NCBI GenBank assembly: GCA_031396205.1
Contig: JANNKH010000060.1
Coordinates: forward strand, 1 to 64,000
Direction of reading: 5' to 3'
Length of the DNA stretch: 64,000 bases
Source of the DNA: CAISIP01 sp031396205
Lineage (GTDB): Bacteria > Pseudomonadota > Gammaproteobacteria > Burkholderiales > Burkholderiaceae_C
In this document: positions 7,025-14,890 of the stretch, one piece after another
How positions within the stretch are numbered: the stretch's first letter is position 1
How the letters are laid out: each line of letters starts with the position of its first letter
Notes under the pieces: model-generated
Seen by the model: only the letters and a program-made list of their open reading frames with translations
Database searches by the model: none
Told to the model about the DNA's origin: nothing
Position numbers and translations under genes: made by a program

Positions 7025-7935
7025 TGCGCGACCCGGGGCTGTACGACTACCTGCCGTACCACGACCGGCCGAAGATCCGCTGGCCGGGTGGCGCCAGGGT
7101 GGCATTCTGGGTGGCGCCGAATATCGAGTTCTACGAGATAGATCCGCCGCGCAACCCGGCGCGTGCCGCCTGGGCGCGACCGACGCCCGATGTACTGAAC
7201 TACTCCTACCGCGATTACGGCAACCGGGTCGGATTCTGGCGCATGCTGGATGCGATGCAGCGCTGCAGCATGCGGGGCAGCGTGTCGCTCAATGTGGCGG
7301 TGTGCGAGCACCATCCCGAGGTGATCCGGGCCTGTGCCGACGCCGGCTGGGAGTTCTATTCGCACGGCACCTACAACACCCGCTACCTGATGGGCATGAC
7401 CGAGGCGCAGGAACGCGCGGTGATCCAGGATTCGATCGACACCATCCGCAAGCACACGGGCCAGCAACTTGACGGGTGGCTGGCACCGGCGCTGACCTAT
7501 ACCGACAACACCTTGAATCTGGTGGCAGAGATGGGCCTGAGCTACGTCTGCGACCTGTTCCACGATGACCAGCCCGGGCCGGTCAAGGTCAAGCAAGGGC
7601 GCCTGACAAGCGTGCCGTATTCGCTGGAGATGAACGACGTCATCGTCTACAACGTCAACCTGGTGTCGCCGCGGCGCTATGCCGATATCCTCATGCGACA
7701 GTTCGATCGGCTCTACCAGGAGGGTGAACGTTCGGGTACGGTGATGTGCATTCCTTTGCATCCCTATCTCGTGGGGCAACCCTATCGCATGGCGGCGTTC
7801 GAAGAGGCGTTGACGTATATCACTGGCCATGACGACGTGTGGCTGGCGACCGGACGCGAGATAGCGCAGCATTTCAACGCGCACTATTTCGACGCATTTG
7901 CCGCGGCCAGCCAGCCGGTCGGGGATGCGCCATGA
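7024..7935 (+). CDS. Polysaccharide deacetylase / PuuE-type hydrolase, first paralog
   Basis: A 303-residue protein of the polysaccharide-deacetylase fold, in the branch that includes allantoinase PuuE and cyclic-imide hydrolases rather than true sugar deacetylases. Family landmarks are RDYGNRVGFWRMLDAM, SHGTYNTRYLMGMTE and the C-terminal LHPYLVGQPYRM block. No NodB TFDDG motif and no signal peptide are present, so the enzyme is cytoplasmic and unlikely to act on polymers. The start overlaps the previous stop (TGATG). A close paralog follows with an ATGA overlap. I infer hydrolysis of a cyclic amide or imide, with the product passed to the isochorismatase-type amidase. Confidence 0.82.
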   Translation: MRDPGLYDYLPYHDRPKIRWPGGARVAFWVAPNIEFYEIDPPRNPARAAWARPTPDVLNYSYRDYGNRVGFWRMLDAMQRCSMRGSVSLNVAVCEHHPEVIRACADAGWEFYSHGTYNTRYLMGMTEAQERAVIQDSIDTIRKHTGQQLDGWLAPALTYTDNTLNLVAEMGLSYVCDLFHDDQPGPVKVKQGRLTSVPYSLEMNDVIVYNVNLVSPRRYADILMRQFDRLYQEGERSGTVMCIPLHPYLVGQPYRMAAFEEALTYITGHDDVWLATGREIAQHFNAHYFDAFAAASQPVGDAP

Positions 7936-8858
7936 GTGTTTCGGACGAGTACCTGCAGTATGCCCAGCGCCGCTATGGCATGGATCATGATCGCTACGAC
8001 TGGTCGATCCTGCCCCAGCGCAAACCGGTCCAGTGGCCTGGCAATGCCCGCGTCGCGTTGTGGGTCGTGCCTGCGCTGCAATGGTTTCCACTGGACATGA
8101 AAGGGCTGCCTTTCAAGCCGCCCGGTGCGATGCAGACCGCCTATCCGGATCTGCGCCACTACACCCTGCGCGACTATGGCAACCGGGTCGGCATCTTTCG
8201 CATCATGCAGGCGCTGGATCACCATGGCATCCGGGCCTCGGTTGCGGTCAATGCGGCGGTGGCGGCGCGTTACCCCTCGCTGCTGCGGCAGTGCGTGTCG
8301 CGCCATTGGGAGATCATCGCCCATGGCCAGGACATGGACCATCTGCACCATGGCGGCCTGGCGCCCGAGGCCGAGCAGGCGCTGGTGCGCAACACCCTGC
8401 AGATGCTGCGAGCGGCCTGCGGTCAGACCGTGCGGGGCTGGTTGTCGCCGGCCAAGTCGCAGTCGGCCGTCACGCCCGACCTGCTGCGCGCAGCAGGTGT
8501 CGACTATGTCTGCGACTGGGTCAATGACGACATGCCCTACCCGATGCGAACGACCGGCGGCACGCTGCATGCGATGCCGCACCCGGTGGACATCGACGAC
8601 TACACGATCCTGGTGCAGAACCACCACACCGAGGACGACTATCGCGACCAGCTGTGCGACCAGTTCGACCATCTATACCGCGAGTCGCAAACCCAGGGTG
8701 GGCGCATCATGGCGGTATCGCTGCACCCCTGGGTGATCGGCCAGCCCTACCGCATCCGTGCGCTGGAAGAAGCCTTGCAGCACATCATGGGCCACGATGG
8801 CGTGTGGGCTGCGACCGGTAGCGAGATTCTCGATGCGTGGACGCTTGCGCAGTCCTGA
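7932..8858 (+). CDS. Polysaccharide deacetylase / PuuE-type hydrolase, second paralog
   Basis: A 308-residue paralog of the preceding gene. It shares RDYGNRVGIFRIMQALD, the AHG segment and SLHPWVIGQPYRI near the C-terminus, and is translationally coupled by an ATGA overlap. The segment after the conserved His-Gly differs clearly: here it is HGQDMDHLHHGGL, rich in His and Asp, where the first paralog has HGTYNTRYLMGM. One of the two may therefore bind metal differently or be non-catalytic. The pair could form a heteromer or act on two related rings. No signal peptide. The following 136 bases (8859-8994) hold no gene. Confidence 0.82.
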   Translation: MSVSDEYLQYAQRRYGMDHDRYDWSILPQRKPVQWPGNARVALWVVPALQWFPLDMKGLPFKPPGAMQTAYPDLRHYTLRDYGNRVGIFRIMQALDHHGIRASVAVNAAVAARYPSLLRQCVSRHWEIIAHGQDMDHLHHGGLAPEAEQALVRNTLQMLRAACGQTVRGWLSPAKSQSAVTPDLLRAAGVDYVCDWVNDDMPYPMRTTGGTLHAMPHPVDIDDYTILVQNHHTEDDYRDQLCDQFDHLYRESQTQGGRIMAVSLHPWVIGQPYRIRALEEALQHIMGHDGVWAATGSEILDAWTLAQS

Positions 8859-8994
8859 TGGTCGATATCCGCAGGCTGCTGGCTCCAACTGGCGGTCGAT
8901 CATGCTGCTGAGTTCTCTTGGGAAACCCGGCGGTGCCGTAGTGGCGATGACGCGCATGGCGCCGGCCACCCCGGCGGCTGCCTGAGGATCTATC

Positions 8995-9771
8995 GTGCAG
9001 AAGATTCTGGTGATCGTGCCGTTCGTCATGTCGCACGGCAACCTGCTGCTGCGCCAGCAACAATGCGCGGGTCTGCAGTTCGGACCGGATCTGGTGTTCG
9101 AGTACCGCACGGTGAAGGCCGGCCCGGTCAACTATGCGAGTCACCATGATTTCGTGTTGGCCGATGTGGCCAACTTCGAGGCCGGCTGCCGAGCCCAGCA
9201 GGAGGGATTCGCGGCGGTGTGTATCGATACGATGAGCGACTCCGGTGTCGCCGCGTTGCGCTCGGTGCTCGACATCCCGGTATTCGGCCCGGGCCGGGTG
9301 TCGATGCTGACCGCGCTGATGCTGGGCGACCGGTTCTCCATCCTGACCATGGCCAGCCGCTGGAAGCCGTTGTACAAGAAGGCGCTGGACGAACTGGGCC
9401 TGCACCACAAATGCGTGTCGGTGCGCGCCATCGAGGTGCAACCCGACAACCAGGCGCTGCTGTCGGGCAAGGAGGACGAGGTGTTTGCTTTGCTGGAGCA
9501 GGCGGCGCACAAGGCAATTGCCGAAGATGGCGCCGAGGTGCTGATACTGGGGTCGACCACGATGCACCAGGCCCATGCCTACCTGGCCGATCGCCTGCCG
9601 GTGCCGGTGATCAATCCGGGGCCGCTGAGCTACAAGATGGCCGAGGCCGCGCTGGCACTGGGCTACCGACACAGCCGGGTGGGCTATCCCAAGCCCCTGC
9701 ATCCCCGGCTCGACATGCTCGAGGCGATGCTGGCAGCGGCGGCGTGCAAGCCGTATGGATCGGACACATGA
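8995..9771 (+). CDS. Asp/Glu racemase-fold protein lacking the usual catalytic cysteines
   Basis: A 258-residue protein (GTG start, GAGG seven bases upstream) of the aspartate/glutamate/hydantoin racemase and maleate isomerase superfamily. The fold landmarks are ILVIVPF at the N-terminus, IDTMSDSGVAALRS, GPGRVSMLTALMLGDRFSILT and DGAEVLILGSTTMHQAH. In hydantoin racemase and maleate isomerase the first motif carries Cys (ACFxDPG) and the second GC(A/T)GM; here both positions are non-Cys (Thr and Ser). A Cys sits two residues earlier (AVCID). Ordinary two-cysteine racemisation is therefore doubtful, though a binding role or a different reaction is possible. Its stop overlaps the next start. Confidence 0.8.
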   Translation: MQKILVIVPFVMSHGNLLLRQQQCAGLQFGPDLVFEYRTVKAGPVNYASHHDFVLADVANFEAGCRAQQEGFAAVCIDTMSDSGVAALRSVLDIPVFGPGRVSMLTALMLGDRFSILTMASRWKPLYKKALDELGLHHKCVSVRAIEVQPDNQALLSGKEDEVFALLEQAAHKAIAEDGAEVLILGSTTMHQAHAYLADRLPVPVINPGPLSYKMAEAALALGYRHSRVGYPKPLHPRLDMLEAMLAAAACKPYGSDT

Positions 9772-9836
9772 GCCACCGGGCCACTTCCAAGCCCGATCCC
9801 GCAGTGCGCAGCGCGAAGAGTAGTCTAGCGAGACAT
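9768..9836 (+). repeat. Dispersed 69-bp repeat, copy A
   Basis: This is the most diverged copy of a gap-free 69-base unit shared with 46265-46333 and 55361-55429. It begins ATGAGCC at the TGA stop of the upstream gene and stays open in the frame of the downstream gene. All three copies encode the pattern MSxRAxxKxxPAVxS. Confidence 0.75.
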
Positions 9837-10220
9837 CCCAACGCGGATCGGGAACGGCTGGCGCGCATCGTCGAGCACTATTTCGATGCGGTCGATCGGA
9901 TGGACCTGGCCGCGGTACTGGCCTGCTTCACCGCAGACGCAACGGTGACGATCGCGACCTTCGAGCTGGAGTACTGCGGACGTGACATCGCGATCCGCGG
10001 CATGTACGAGCGGCTGTTCGCCCGGTACGCGCGGGTCTGGCATGGCGACTTCGCGCATGTTGTCGAGCCGCCCAACCGGATCGCCAGCCAGTTCACGGTG
10101 CGCAACCTGTCGCCGCAAGGCGTCTCTACCGTGAAGCAAAACTGCAATTTCTTCCATATGCGCGGGGCATCGATCGCCACCATGTCGGTGTACATGAGCG
10201 GGGATAATTCATTGCAGTGA
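9768..10220 (+). CDS. SnoaL/NTF2-like protein with a repeat-derived N-terminus
   Basis: A 150-residue protein. From about residue 28 it is a typical NTF2-like (SnoaL) cone-shaped domain: ARIVEHYFDAVDRMDLAAVLACFTADATVTI, then FARYARVWHGDFAHVVE, then a beta-sheet C-terminus. Such proteins are small hydrolases, isomerases or ligand-binding subunits in catabolic clusters. The first 23 codons are one copy of a dispersed 69-base repeat found also at 46265 and 55361. They give MSHRATSKPDPAVRS, unrelated to the fold. The start ATG overlaps the previous TGA. Translation could also begin further in, but no better start with a ribosome site is visible. Confidence 0.75.
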   Translation: MSHRATSKPDPAVRSAKSSLARHPNADRERLARIVEHYFDAVDRMDLAAVLACFTADATVTIATFELEYCGRDIAIRGMYERLFARYARVWHGDFAHVVEPPNRIASQFTVRNLSPQGVSTVKQNCNFFHMRGASIATMSVYMSGDNSLQ

Positions 10221-10272
10221 TGCCCGGGCCACCGCGATATCCGCAGGGCCGCCGTCTACCGTTGGAGAAACC

Positions 10273-10563
10273 ATGGCCGCCTACCTTGTTGTCGATTCGC
10301 ACATCACCGACCCTGCGCTGTACGAGCAGTACAAGCTGATGGCCAAACCGCTTGCCGAGCAACATGGCGGCGAGTACCTGGCCCGTGGCGGCCCGATGAG
10401 CGTCAAGGAATCGGCGTTGTGGTCGCCGACGCGCATGGTGTTGGTCCGGTTTCCGTCCGTGGCCCAGGCCGAGGCGTTTTATCTGTCGCCGGAGTACCAG
10501 AAGGCGCTGCAGATCAGCAAGAAGTCGGCCCAGCGCACGTTGGTAATTCTCGAAGGACTCTGA
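10273..10563 (+). CDS. DUF1330 family protein
   Basis: A 96-residue ferredoxin-like-fold (dimeric alpha-beta barrel) protein. Landmarks are AYLVVDSHITDPALYEQYK, ARGGPMS, then RMVLVRFPSVAQAEAFYLSPEYQ and the final RTLVILEGL. This is the full DUF1330 layout. Function is unknown; members are found in catabolic clusters and may bind small ligands or act as isomerases. The ribosome site GGAG lies ten bases upstream. It follows the NTF2-like gene by 52 bases and is probably in the same transcript. The next 194 bases before the peptidase gene hold no gene. Confidence 0.9.
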   Translation: MAAYLVVDSHITDPALYEQYKLMAKPLAEQHGGEYLARGGPMSVKESALWSPTRMVLVRFPSVAQAEAFYLSPEYQKALQISKKSAQRTLVILEGL

Positions 10564-10757
10564 CGCGGGGAAATGGCGCTTGCAGCGATGGCGGTGGAGG
10601 GCCGGTCGCCGGCAGACTGGGCGCGATCTTGCAATGCAGCATTGCCAGTTGATGCATCCGGGTGTAGGCTTCGCCGGGAACGGTATCGGTCAATCGTCGG
10701 TACCGTTTGCCAGTGTCGGCGTCGACACATGCGGGGAAACAAACACAGGAGGAAGTC

Positions 10758-12311
10758 ATGCGAAGTCATGCGCGAGCGGTTTTACATACTCACGGGGCGT
10801 GGGGGGTTTTGGGGGCGGTCAGTCTGCTTGTCGCCAGCAATGGCGCGTTGGCCGGTCCGGCGGCGATCGAAAAGGCCGCTGCGAAGGCGCCATCGGCCAG
10901 TTGTGCGAACCGGGTCAACAATACGTTCAACAAGCTGCTGGAATGCGTCACGCTTGCGGGCGTGCGCAGCCACCAGACGGCGTTGCAGGACATTGCCAAT
11001 GCCAATGGCGGCGTGCGCGCATCGGGTACGTTGGGTTACGACCAGAGCGTCAGTTATGTCGTTGCCAAGATGACCGCTGCAGGTTACAACGTGACGCTGC
11101 AGCCGTTTCCGTTCGTGTTTGTAGCGCTGCCGACCTTGCAGCAAACGGTGCCGATCGTTGCGTCGTATGAAACGGGAGCGTTCACCGGCAGCGGCTTTGG
11201 CAATGCCAGCGCTGCAGTGACTGCGGTCGATATCAACCTCGTTCCGCCGCGCGCCAGCACCAGTGGCTGCGAAGCCGCGGATTTTGCCGGTTTTCCGGCC
11301 GGAAACATCGCCCTGGTTCAGCGGGGAACCTGCACCTTTGCGATCAAGGCACTCAATGCCGAGGCCGCGGGCGCGTCCGCAGTCGTCATCTTCAACCAGG
11401 GTAACGATCCTGGGCGGGAAGGGCTGATCATCGGGACGCTGGGTGGGCCGAACGTTGTGTCTATTCCGGTCGTCGGCGCATCGTTTGCGGACGGGACGGC
11501 GTTGAGCCAGGCCGGCTCGCAGGCCGCCATCACGCTGGCAGCACCGCAGAACATCACGCAGTACAACGTGATTGCCGAATCGCTTGCGGGCGACGCGAAC
11601 AATGTCGTGATGGTGGGCGCGCATCTGGACTCGGTACTGCAGGGTCCCGGCATCAACGACAACGGGTCCGGGTCGGCCGCTATTCTTGAAACCGCGTTGC
11701 AGATGGCCAAGGTCAAACCACGCAACAAGCTGCGATTTGCCTGGTGGGGTGGCGAAGAGGCAGGCCTGATCGGCTCCACAGCCTATGTGGCCGGCCTGGC
11801 TCAGGCCGAAAAGGATCGCATAGCCCTGTACCTCAACTTCGACATGCTGGGTTCGCCGAACCATGTGTTCTTTATCTATGACGGCGACGACTCCGACGCA
11901 GTCGGGGCCGGCCCTGGACCGGGCGGATCGGCGCAGATAGAGCAGGTCTTCGAGCAGTTCTTCATCGAGCGGGGTATTCCGTTCAAGGGTACGGACTTCA
12001 GCGGTCGATCGGACTACGGCCCATTTATCGCCGAGTTGATACCCTCTGGAGGCTTGTTCTCCGGCGCCGAGGGCATCAAGACCGCGACTGAAGCGGCGAC
12101 GTGGGGTGGCACGGCTGGCCAGCAGTACGACCCGTGCTACCACCTGGCCTGTGACACGGTCGCCAACGTCAACCTGTATGCATTGGAAACCAATGCAAAG
12201 GCCGTGGCTTATTCAACGCTGTTGTTCTCGATGAACACCGGGCCGGTCAATGGCCAGCGCGGCAAGGGCAATTTCAAGGCGCCGGCGCTCAAATGGCTTG
12301 AGTCCAAGTAA
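10758..12311 (+). CDS. Secreted M28-family zinc aminopeptidase with PA domain
   Basis: A 517-residue exported peptidase. It has a signal peptide (hydrophobic WGVLGAVSLLVASNGALA, cleavage after about residue 33), a protease-associated insert (about 150-280, including FPAGNIALVQRGTCTFAIKA) and the M28 catalytic domain (about 280-500). Zinc ligands are visible in order: AHLDS, NDNGSGS, the GGEEAGL glutamate pair, NFDML and CYHLACD. Two zinc ions would remove N-terminal residues from peptides in the periplasm or outside the cell. The start has an excellent ribosome site (AGGAGG, five bases upstream) and is chosen over the in-frame ATG at 10707. It is out of theme for the surrounding small-molecule genes and may be an unrelated insertion into the locus. 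Confidence 0.93.
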   Translation: MRSHARAVLHTHGAWGVLGAVSLLVASNGALAGPAAIEKAAAKAPSASCANRVNNTFNKLLECVTLAGVRSHQTALQDIANANGGVRASGTLGYDQSVSYVVAKMTAAGYNVTLQPFPFVFVALPTLQQTVPIVASYETGAFTGSGFGNASAAVTAVDINLVPPRASTSGCEAADFAGFPAGNIALVQRGTCTFAIKALNAEAAGASAVVIFNQGNDPGREGLIIGTLGGPNVVSIPVVGASFADGTALSQAGSQAAITLAAPQNITQYNVIAESLAGDANNVVMVGAHLDSVLQGPGINDNGSGSAAILETALQMAKVKPRNKLRFAWWGGEEAGLIGSTAYVAGLAQAEKDRIALYLNFDMLGSPNHVFFIYDGDDSDAVGAGPGPGGSAQIEQVFEQFFIERGIPFKGTDFSGRSDYGPFIAELIPSGGLFSGAEGIKTATEAATWGGTAGQQYDPCYHLACDTVANVNLYALETNAKAVAYSTLLFSMNTGPVNGQRGKGNFKAPALKWLESK

Positions 12312-12321
12312 TGGAGATGCG

Positions 12322-12340
12322 CGGCGCCATTCGGGCGCCG
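12322..12340 (+). terminator. GC-rich stem-loop after the M28 peptidase gene
   Basis: CGGCGCC (12322-12328) pairs with GGCGCCG (12334-12340) eleven bases after the stop codon, enclosed by ATGGA and TCCAT as outer complementary bases. There is no U-tract, so it is a possible Rho-independent or 3'-stabilising structure. Confidence 0.45.
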
Positions 12341-12421
12341 TGTCCATTCGCGGTGCGACTCCTTGGTCGTCGCACTGCGTGTTCCGCCAGTTTGCCAGGT
12401 GCCGAACCTACGTTCGTTGTC

Positions 12422-12590
12422 TAGGAGCCTGTCGGACTTGGGAGTCGCCGGCTGCAAACCGACCGCAGCGGTCCATTTTTCACCGTCTTTTTGTCCCATA
12501 GCTGGGCTATGGGCCTGCAAATCCGGCAAAAAAACTGTCCTCGCTGGGGTCGATTTTCGCGGTCGGCGCTTCTAGCTCGACAGACTCCTA
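12422..12590. mobile_element. MITE-like element with terminal inverted repeats
   Basis: This 169-base non-coding element is bounded by inverted repeats TAGGAGCCTGTCGGA (left) and TCGACAGACTCCTA (right), nearly perfect over 14-15 bases. GTC stands directly outside both ends (12419-12421 and 12591-12593), consistent with a 3-bp target duplication. The interior is itself an imperfect palindrome centred on the hairpin CCCATAG-ctggg-CTATGGG. It encodes no transposase, so it would need one in trans. No second copy is present in this window. Confidence 0.72.
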
Positions 12591-12881
12591 GTCTGCGACC
12601 GCGACGCATTGGTCGATCGCAGCCAGAGGTAGTTCCTGGCCGAACACTTGAAAGTGCGGCGCCACCCGTTGCCGCAAGTCGCGTGCAACCGGCTTGGAAG
12701 TCGCAGCCCCCGAGCATCTGCACCGCAAAGACCCGCAGCAGGTTCAGGTCCATCGTCTTGAAGATGCCCTGGTTCATCGCGGCCAACGCATAGTCGATTG
12801 GGGTGATATCGGGCATTCGTACAATCCGTTGGAGGCAGCGCGGGTTTGCGGATCCAATGTCCCGTTACGAGAGGAGCAGGC

Positions 12882-14132
12882 ATGGGTGCCTATGTGTTTG
12901 TGAATGGCCGGTTGCTGGATCCGCTCGTCGCCGAGCTGATCGAGGGCATGCAGGTGCTGGTGGAGGACGGTGTGGTGCGCGAGGTGTCGGATCGACCAAT
13001 CCAGTCCGCCTCGGCCCATCGGGTGAATCTGCATGGCAAGACCATCATGCCCGGCCTGATAGACCTGCATGTCCACGTGATGGCCGGCCAGCTGAACCTG
13101 GCCGCGCAGGTCAACCTGCCCAATGTGTTCGTCACCCTGCGCGCGCTGCCGATCCTGCAGGGCATGTTGCGCCGTGGCTTCACGACCGTGCGCGATGCCG
13201 GCGGCGCCGGGTTGCCGATGAAGCAGGCGATCGAATCGCGACTGGCCCAGGGTCCCCGCTTGTTCGTCGCCGGACGCGCCCTGAGCCAGACCGGTGGCCA
13301 CGGCGACATGAACCCCCGGACGGATTTCATCGCCAACGGCATGCAGTGCGGCTGTTGCGTGCGGGCCGGTGCCATTGCACGCGTGGTCGATGGCGTCGAC
13401 GCTTTGCGCCGGGCGGTGCGGGAAGAATTCCAGATGGGCGCGGACCAGATCAAGATCATGGCGTCCGGCGGTGTTGCGTCGCCGACCGATCCTGTCGGTG
13501 CGTTTGGCTATTCCGAAGACGAGATCCGCGCCGTGGTGGACGAAGCGCGCGGTCGCGGTACTTATGTCATGGCGCACGCCTATACGCCGGCGGCGATCGA
13601 GCGCGCGGTGCGCTGCGGTGTGCGCACGGTCGAACACGCCAACCTGATCGACGACGCCACTGCGGCGCTGATGGCACAGCTGCAGGCCGTTGCGGTGCCC
13701 ACGCTGGTGACCTACGAGGCGCTGGCGCTTGAGGGCGCGCGCTACGGCCTGCCACCGGAGAGCGTGGTCAAGATTGCCGAGGTCAAGGATGCCGGATTGC
13801 GTGCGCTGGAGATACTGCGCAGGGCCGGCGTGAAGATCGGGTTTGGCACCGACCTGCTGGGCGAGTCACACCGTTTGCAGAGCGACGAGTTCCGGATTCG
13901 CGCCCAGGTGCTGGGGGTGTCCGACATCATTGCGAGTGCCACCACGACTGCGGCCGAGGTGCTGGGCATGCAAGGAAAGCTCGGGCGCCTGCAAGCTGGC
14001 GCGATCGCCGATCTGCTGGTGGTCGAGGGCAATCCTTTGCAGAATCTGGCTTGCCTGGCCGGGCAGGGCGATCATATCGCGGTCGTCATGAAGGCCGGTC
14101 GGGTCGAGTTCGGGCAGCTGGATACGCTATGA
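12882..14132 (+). CDS. Metal-dependent amidohydrolase (Xaa-Pro dipeptidase / imidazolonepropionase-like)
   Basis: A 416-residue amidohydrolase-superfamily enzyme. Metal and catalytic landmarks in order are LIDLHVHVM (the HxH pair), IKIMASGG, MAHAYTP, VEHANLI and GFGTDLLG (the catalytic Asp), ending in the beta-sandwich return GAIADLLVVEGNP. This is the subgroup annotated as Xaa-Pro dipeptidase, aryldialkylphosphatase or imidazolonepropionase-related proteins, which hydrolyse amide or ring C-N bonds in the cytoplasm. Ribosome site GAGAGGAGC sets the start. It lies between the two halves of the catabolic locus and precedes a second isochorismatase-type amidase by 130 bases, so it could supply another amide-bond cleavage. 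Confidence 0.87.
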   Translation: MGAYVFVNGRLLDPLVAELIEGMQVLVEDGVVREVSDRPIQSASAHRVNLHGKTIMPGLIDLHVHVMAGQLNLAAQVNLPNVFVTLRALPILQGMLRRGFTTVRDAGGAGLPMKQAIESRLAQGPRLFVAGRALSQTGGHGDMNPRTDFIANGMQCGCCVRAGAIARVVDGVDALRRAVREEFQMGADQIKIMASGGVASPTDPVGAFGYSEDEIRAVVDEARGRGTYVMAHAYTPAAIERAVRCGVRTVEHANLIDDATAALMAQLQAVAVPTLVTYEALALEGARYGLPPESVVKIAEVKDAGLRALEILRRAGVKIGFGTDLLGESHRLQSDEFRIRAQVLGVSDIIASATTTAAEVLGMQGKLGRLQAGAIADLLVVEGNPLQNLACLAGQGDHIAVVMKAGRVEFGQLDTL

Positions 14133-14262
14133 CCGATGGCACAACTGCGGCGTCTTGCCGCTGCGCGAAGGCTGCGATTGGCACGGCGGCCGGGCCGTCC
14201 GGGCGGTGCCGATCGCGCTGCCCCGCACAAGTAGTTTCCTTTGCACTTGGAACAGGTTGCCC

Positions 14263-14802
14263 ATGAAAACCGCACTGCTGATCGTCGACGTACAACAGGC
14301 TCTGATCGAGGGTGACCAGGCCTGCCATGCCTCGGACGCCGTGATCGCACGCATCAATACCGCCGCCGCAATGGCCCGTGCCGCAGGTTCTCCGGTTGTC
14401 TTCATCCAGCATGAGACACCCTCGGGTCCGTTCGCCCATGGCTCGCCGGGCTGGCAACTGGCACCGGGCCTGCAGACCGGGCCCGATGACTTGTTCGTGC
14501 GCAAGACCACGCCGGACGCCTTTCAGCGGACCGTTCTGCAGTCGCTGCTGGTCAAGCATGGGGTGACCGAGGTGGCTGTCTGTGGCATGCAAAGCGAGTT
14601 CTGCGTCGACACCACCACCCGGCGCGCCGCCGCGCTGGGATACCCGGTGGTGCTGGTGGCCGATGCGCATACCACCAACGACAAAGCGCATCTGTCGGCA
14701 CAGCACATCATCGCGCACCACAACCAGACCCTGTCGAACATCGCCAGTTTCGGCCCGCGGATCCGGGCCGTGGCGACGTCCCAATTGCGGTTCGCGCACT
14801 GA
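14263..14802 (+). CDS. Isochorismatase-family cysteine hydrolase, second copy
   Basis: A 179-residue compact isochorismatase-fold hydrolase with triad Asp9 (LIVDVQQ), Lys81 (FVRKTTPDAF) and Cys114 (GMQSEFCVDTT). It lacks the N-terminal extension of the copy at 6341 and belongs to the short nicotinamidase/YcaC-like group. Likely reaction: hydrolysis of a small amide to the acid plus ammonia. The start ATG 14263 follows a weak GGAACAGG ribosome site; no nearer candidate is better. It is the last + strand gene before the convergent MmgE/PrpD gene, with a strong hairpin between them. Confidence 0.88.
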   Translation: MKTALLIVDVQQALIEGDQACHASDAVIARINTAAAMARAAGSPVVFIQHETPSGPFAHGSPGWQLAPGLQTGPDDLFVRKTTPDAFQRTVLQSLLVKHGVTEVAVCGMQSEFCVDTTTRRAAALGYPVVLVADAHTTNDKAHLSAQHIIAHHNQTLSNIASFGPRIRAVATSQLRFAH

Positions 14803-14867
14803 TCGTCGGTAGGGGCGTCGCTTGCCCGCAACTCGGCGATTCGTACACCCCATCTACCGGTATTCCT

Positions 14868-14887
14868 GCGGCGCCATGCGGCGCCGC
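14868..14887. terminator. Stem-loop between convergent genes
   Basis: A perfect 8-bp stem (GCGGCGCC and GGCGCCGC) with a four-base loop lies three bases before the end of the minus-strand MmgE/PrpD gene and 66 bases after the isochorismatase gene. Its position between convergent genes suggests a bidirectional terminator, though T-runs are weak. Confidence 0.5.
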
Positions 14888-14890
14888 GTT

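Larger units (their letters stand above)
12312..12881. other. 570-base intergenic region
   Basis: It contains a stem-loop just after the peptidase gene (12322-12340), a MITE-like element (12422-12590) and, between the element and the amidohydrolase gene, a minus-strand start at 12753 whose first residues (MDLNLLRVF) look like the beginning of a LysR-type regulator but do not continue as one. This could be the stub of a lost divergent regulator. Nothing else is recognised. Confidence 0.5.

Noticed and set aside
8902..8935. Reverse-oriented sequence resembling the dispersed repeat core (CCGCCGGGTTTCCCAAGAGAA on the minus strand, in part)
   Set aside because: Similarity is limited to about 20 bases with several mismatches, within what GC-rich DNA can give by chance.
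12594..12753. Minus-strand start MDLNLLRVF resembling a LysR-type regulator N-terminus
   Set aside because: Only about nine residues fit and the rest does not continue as a helix-turn-helix, so I mention it as a possible stub and do not call a gene.
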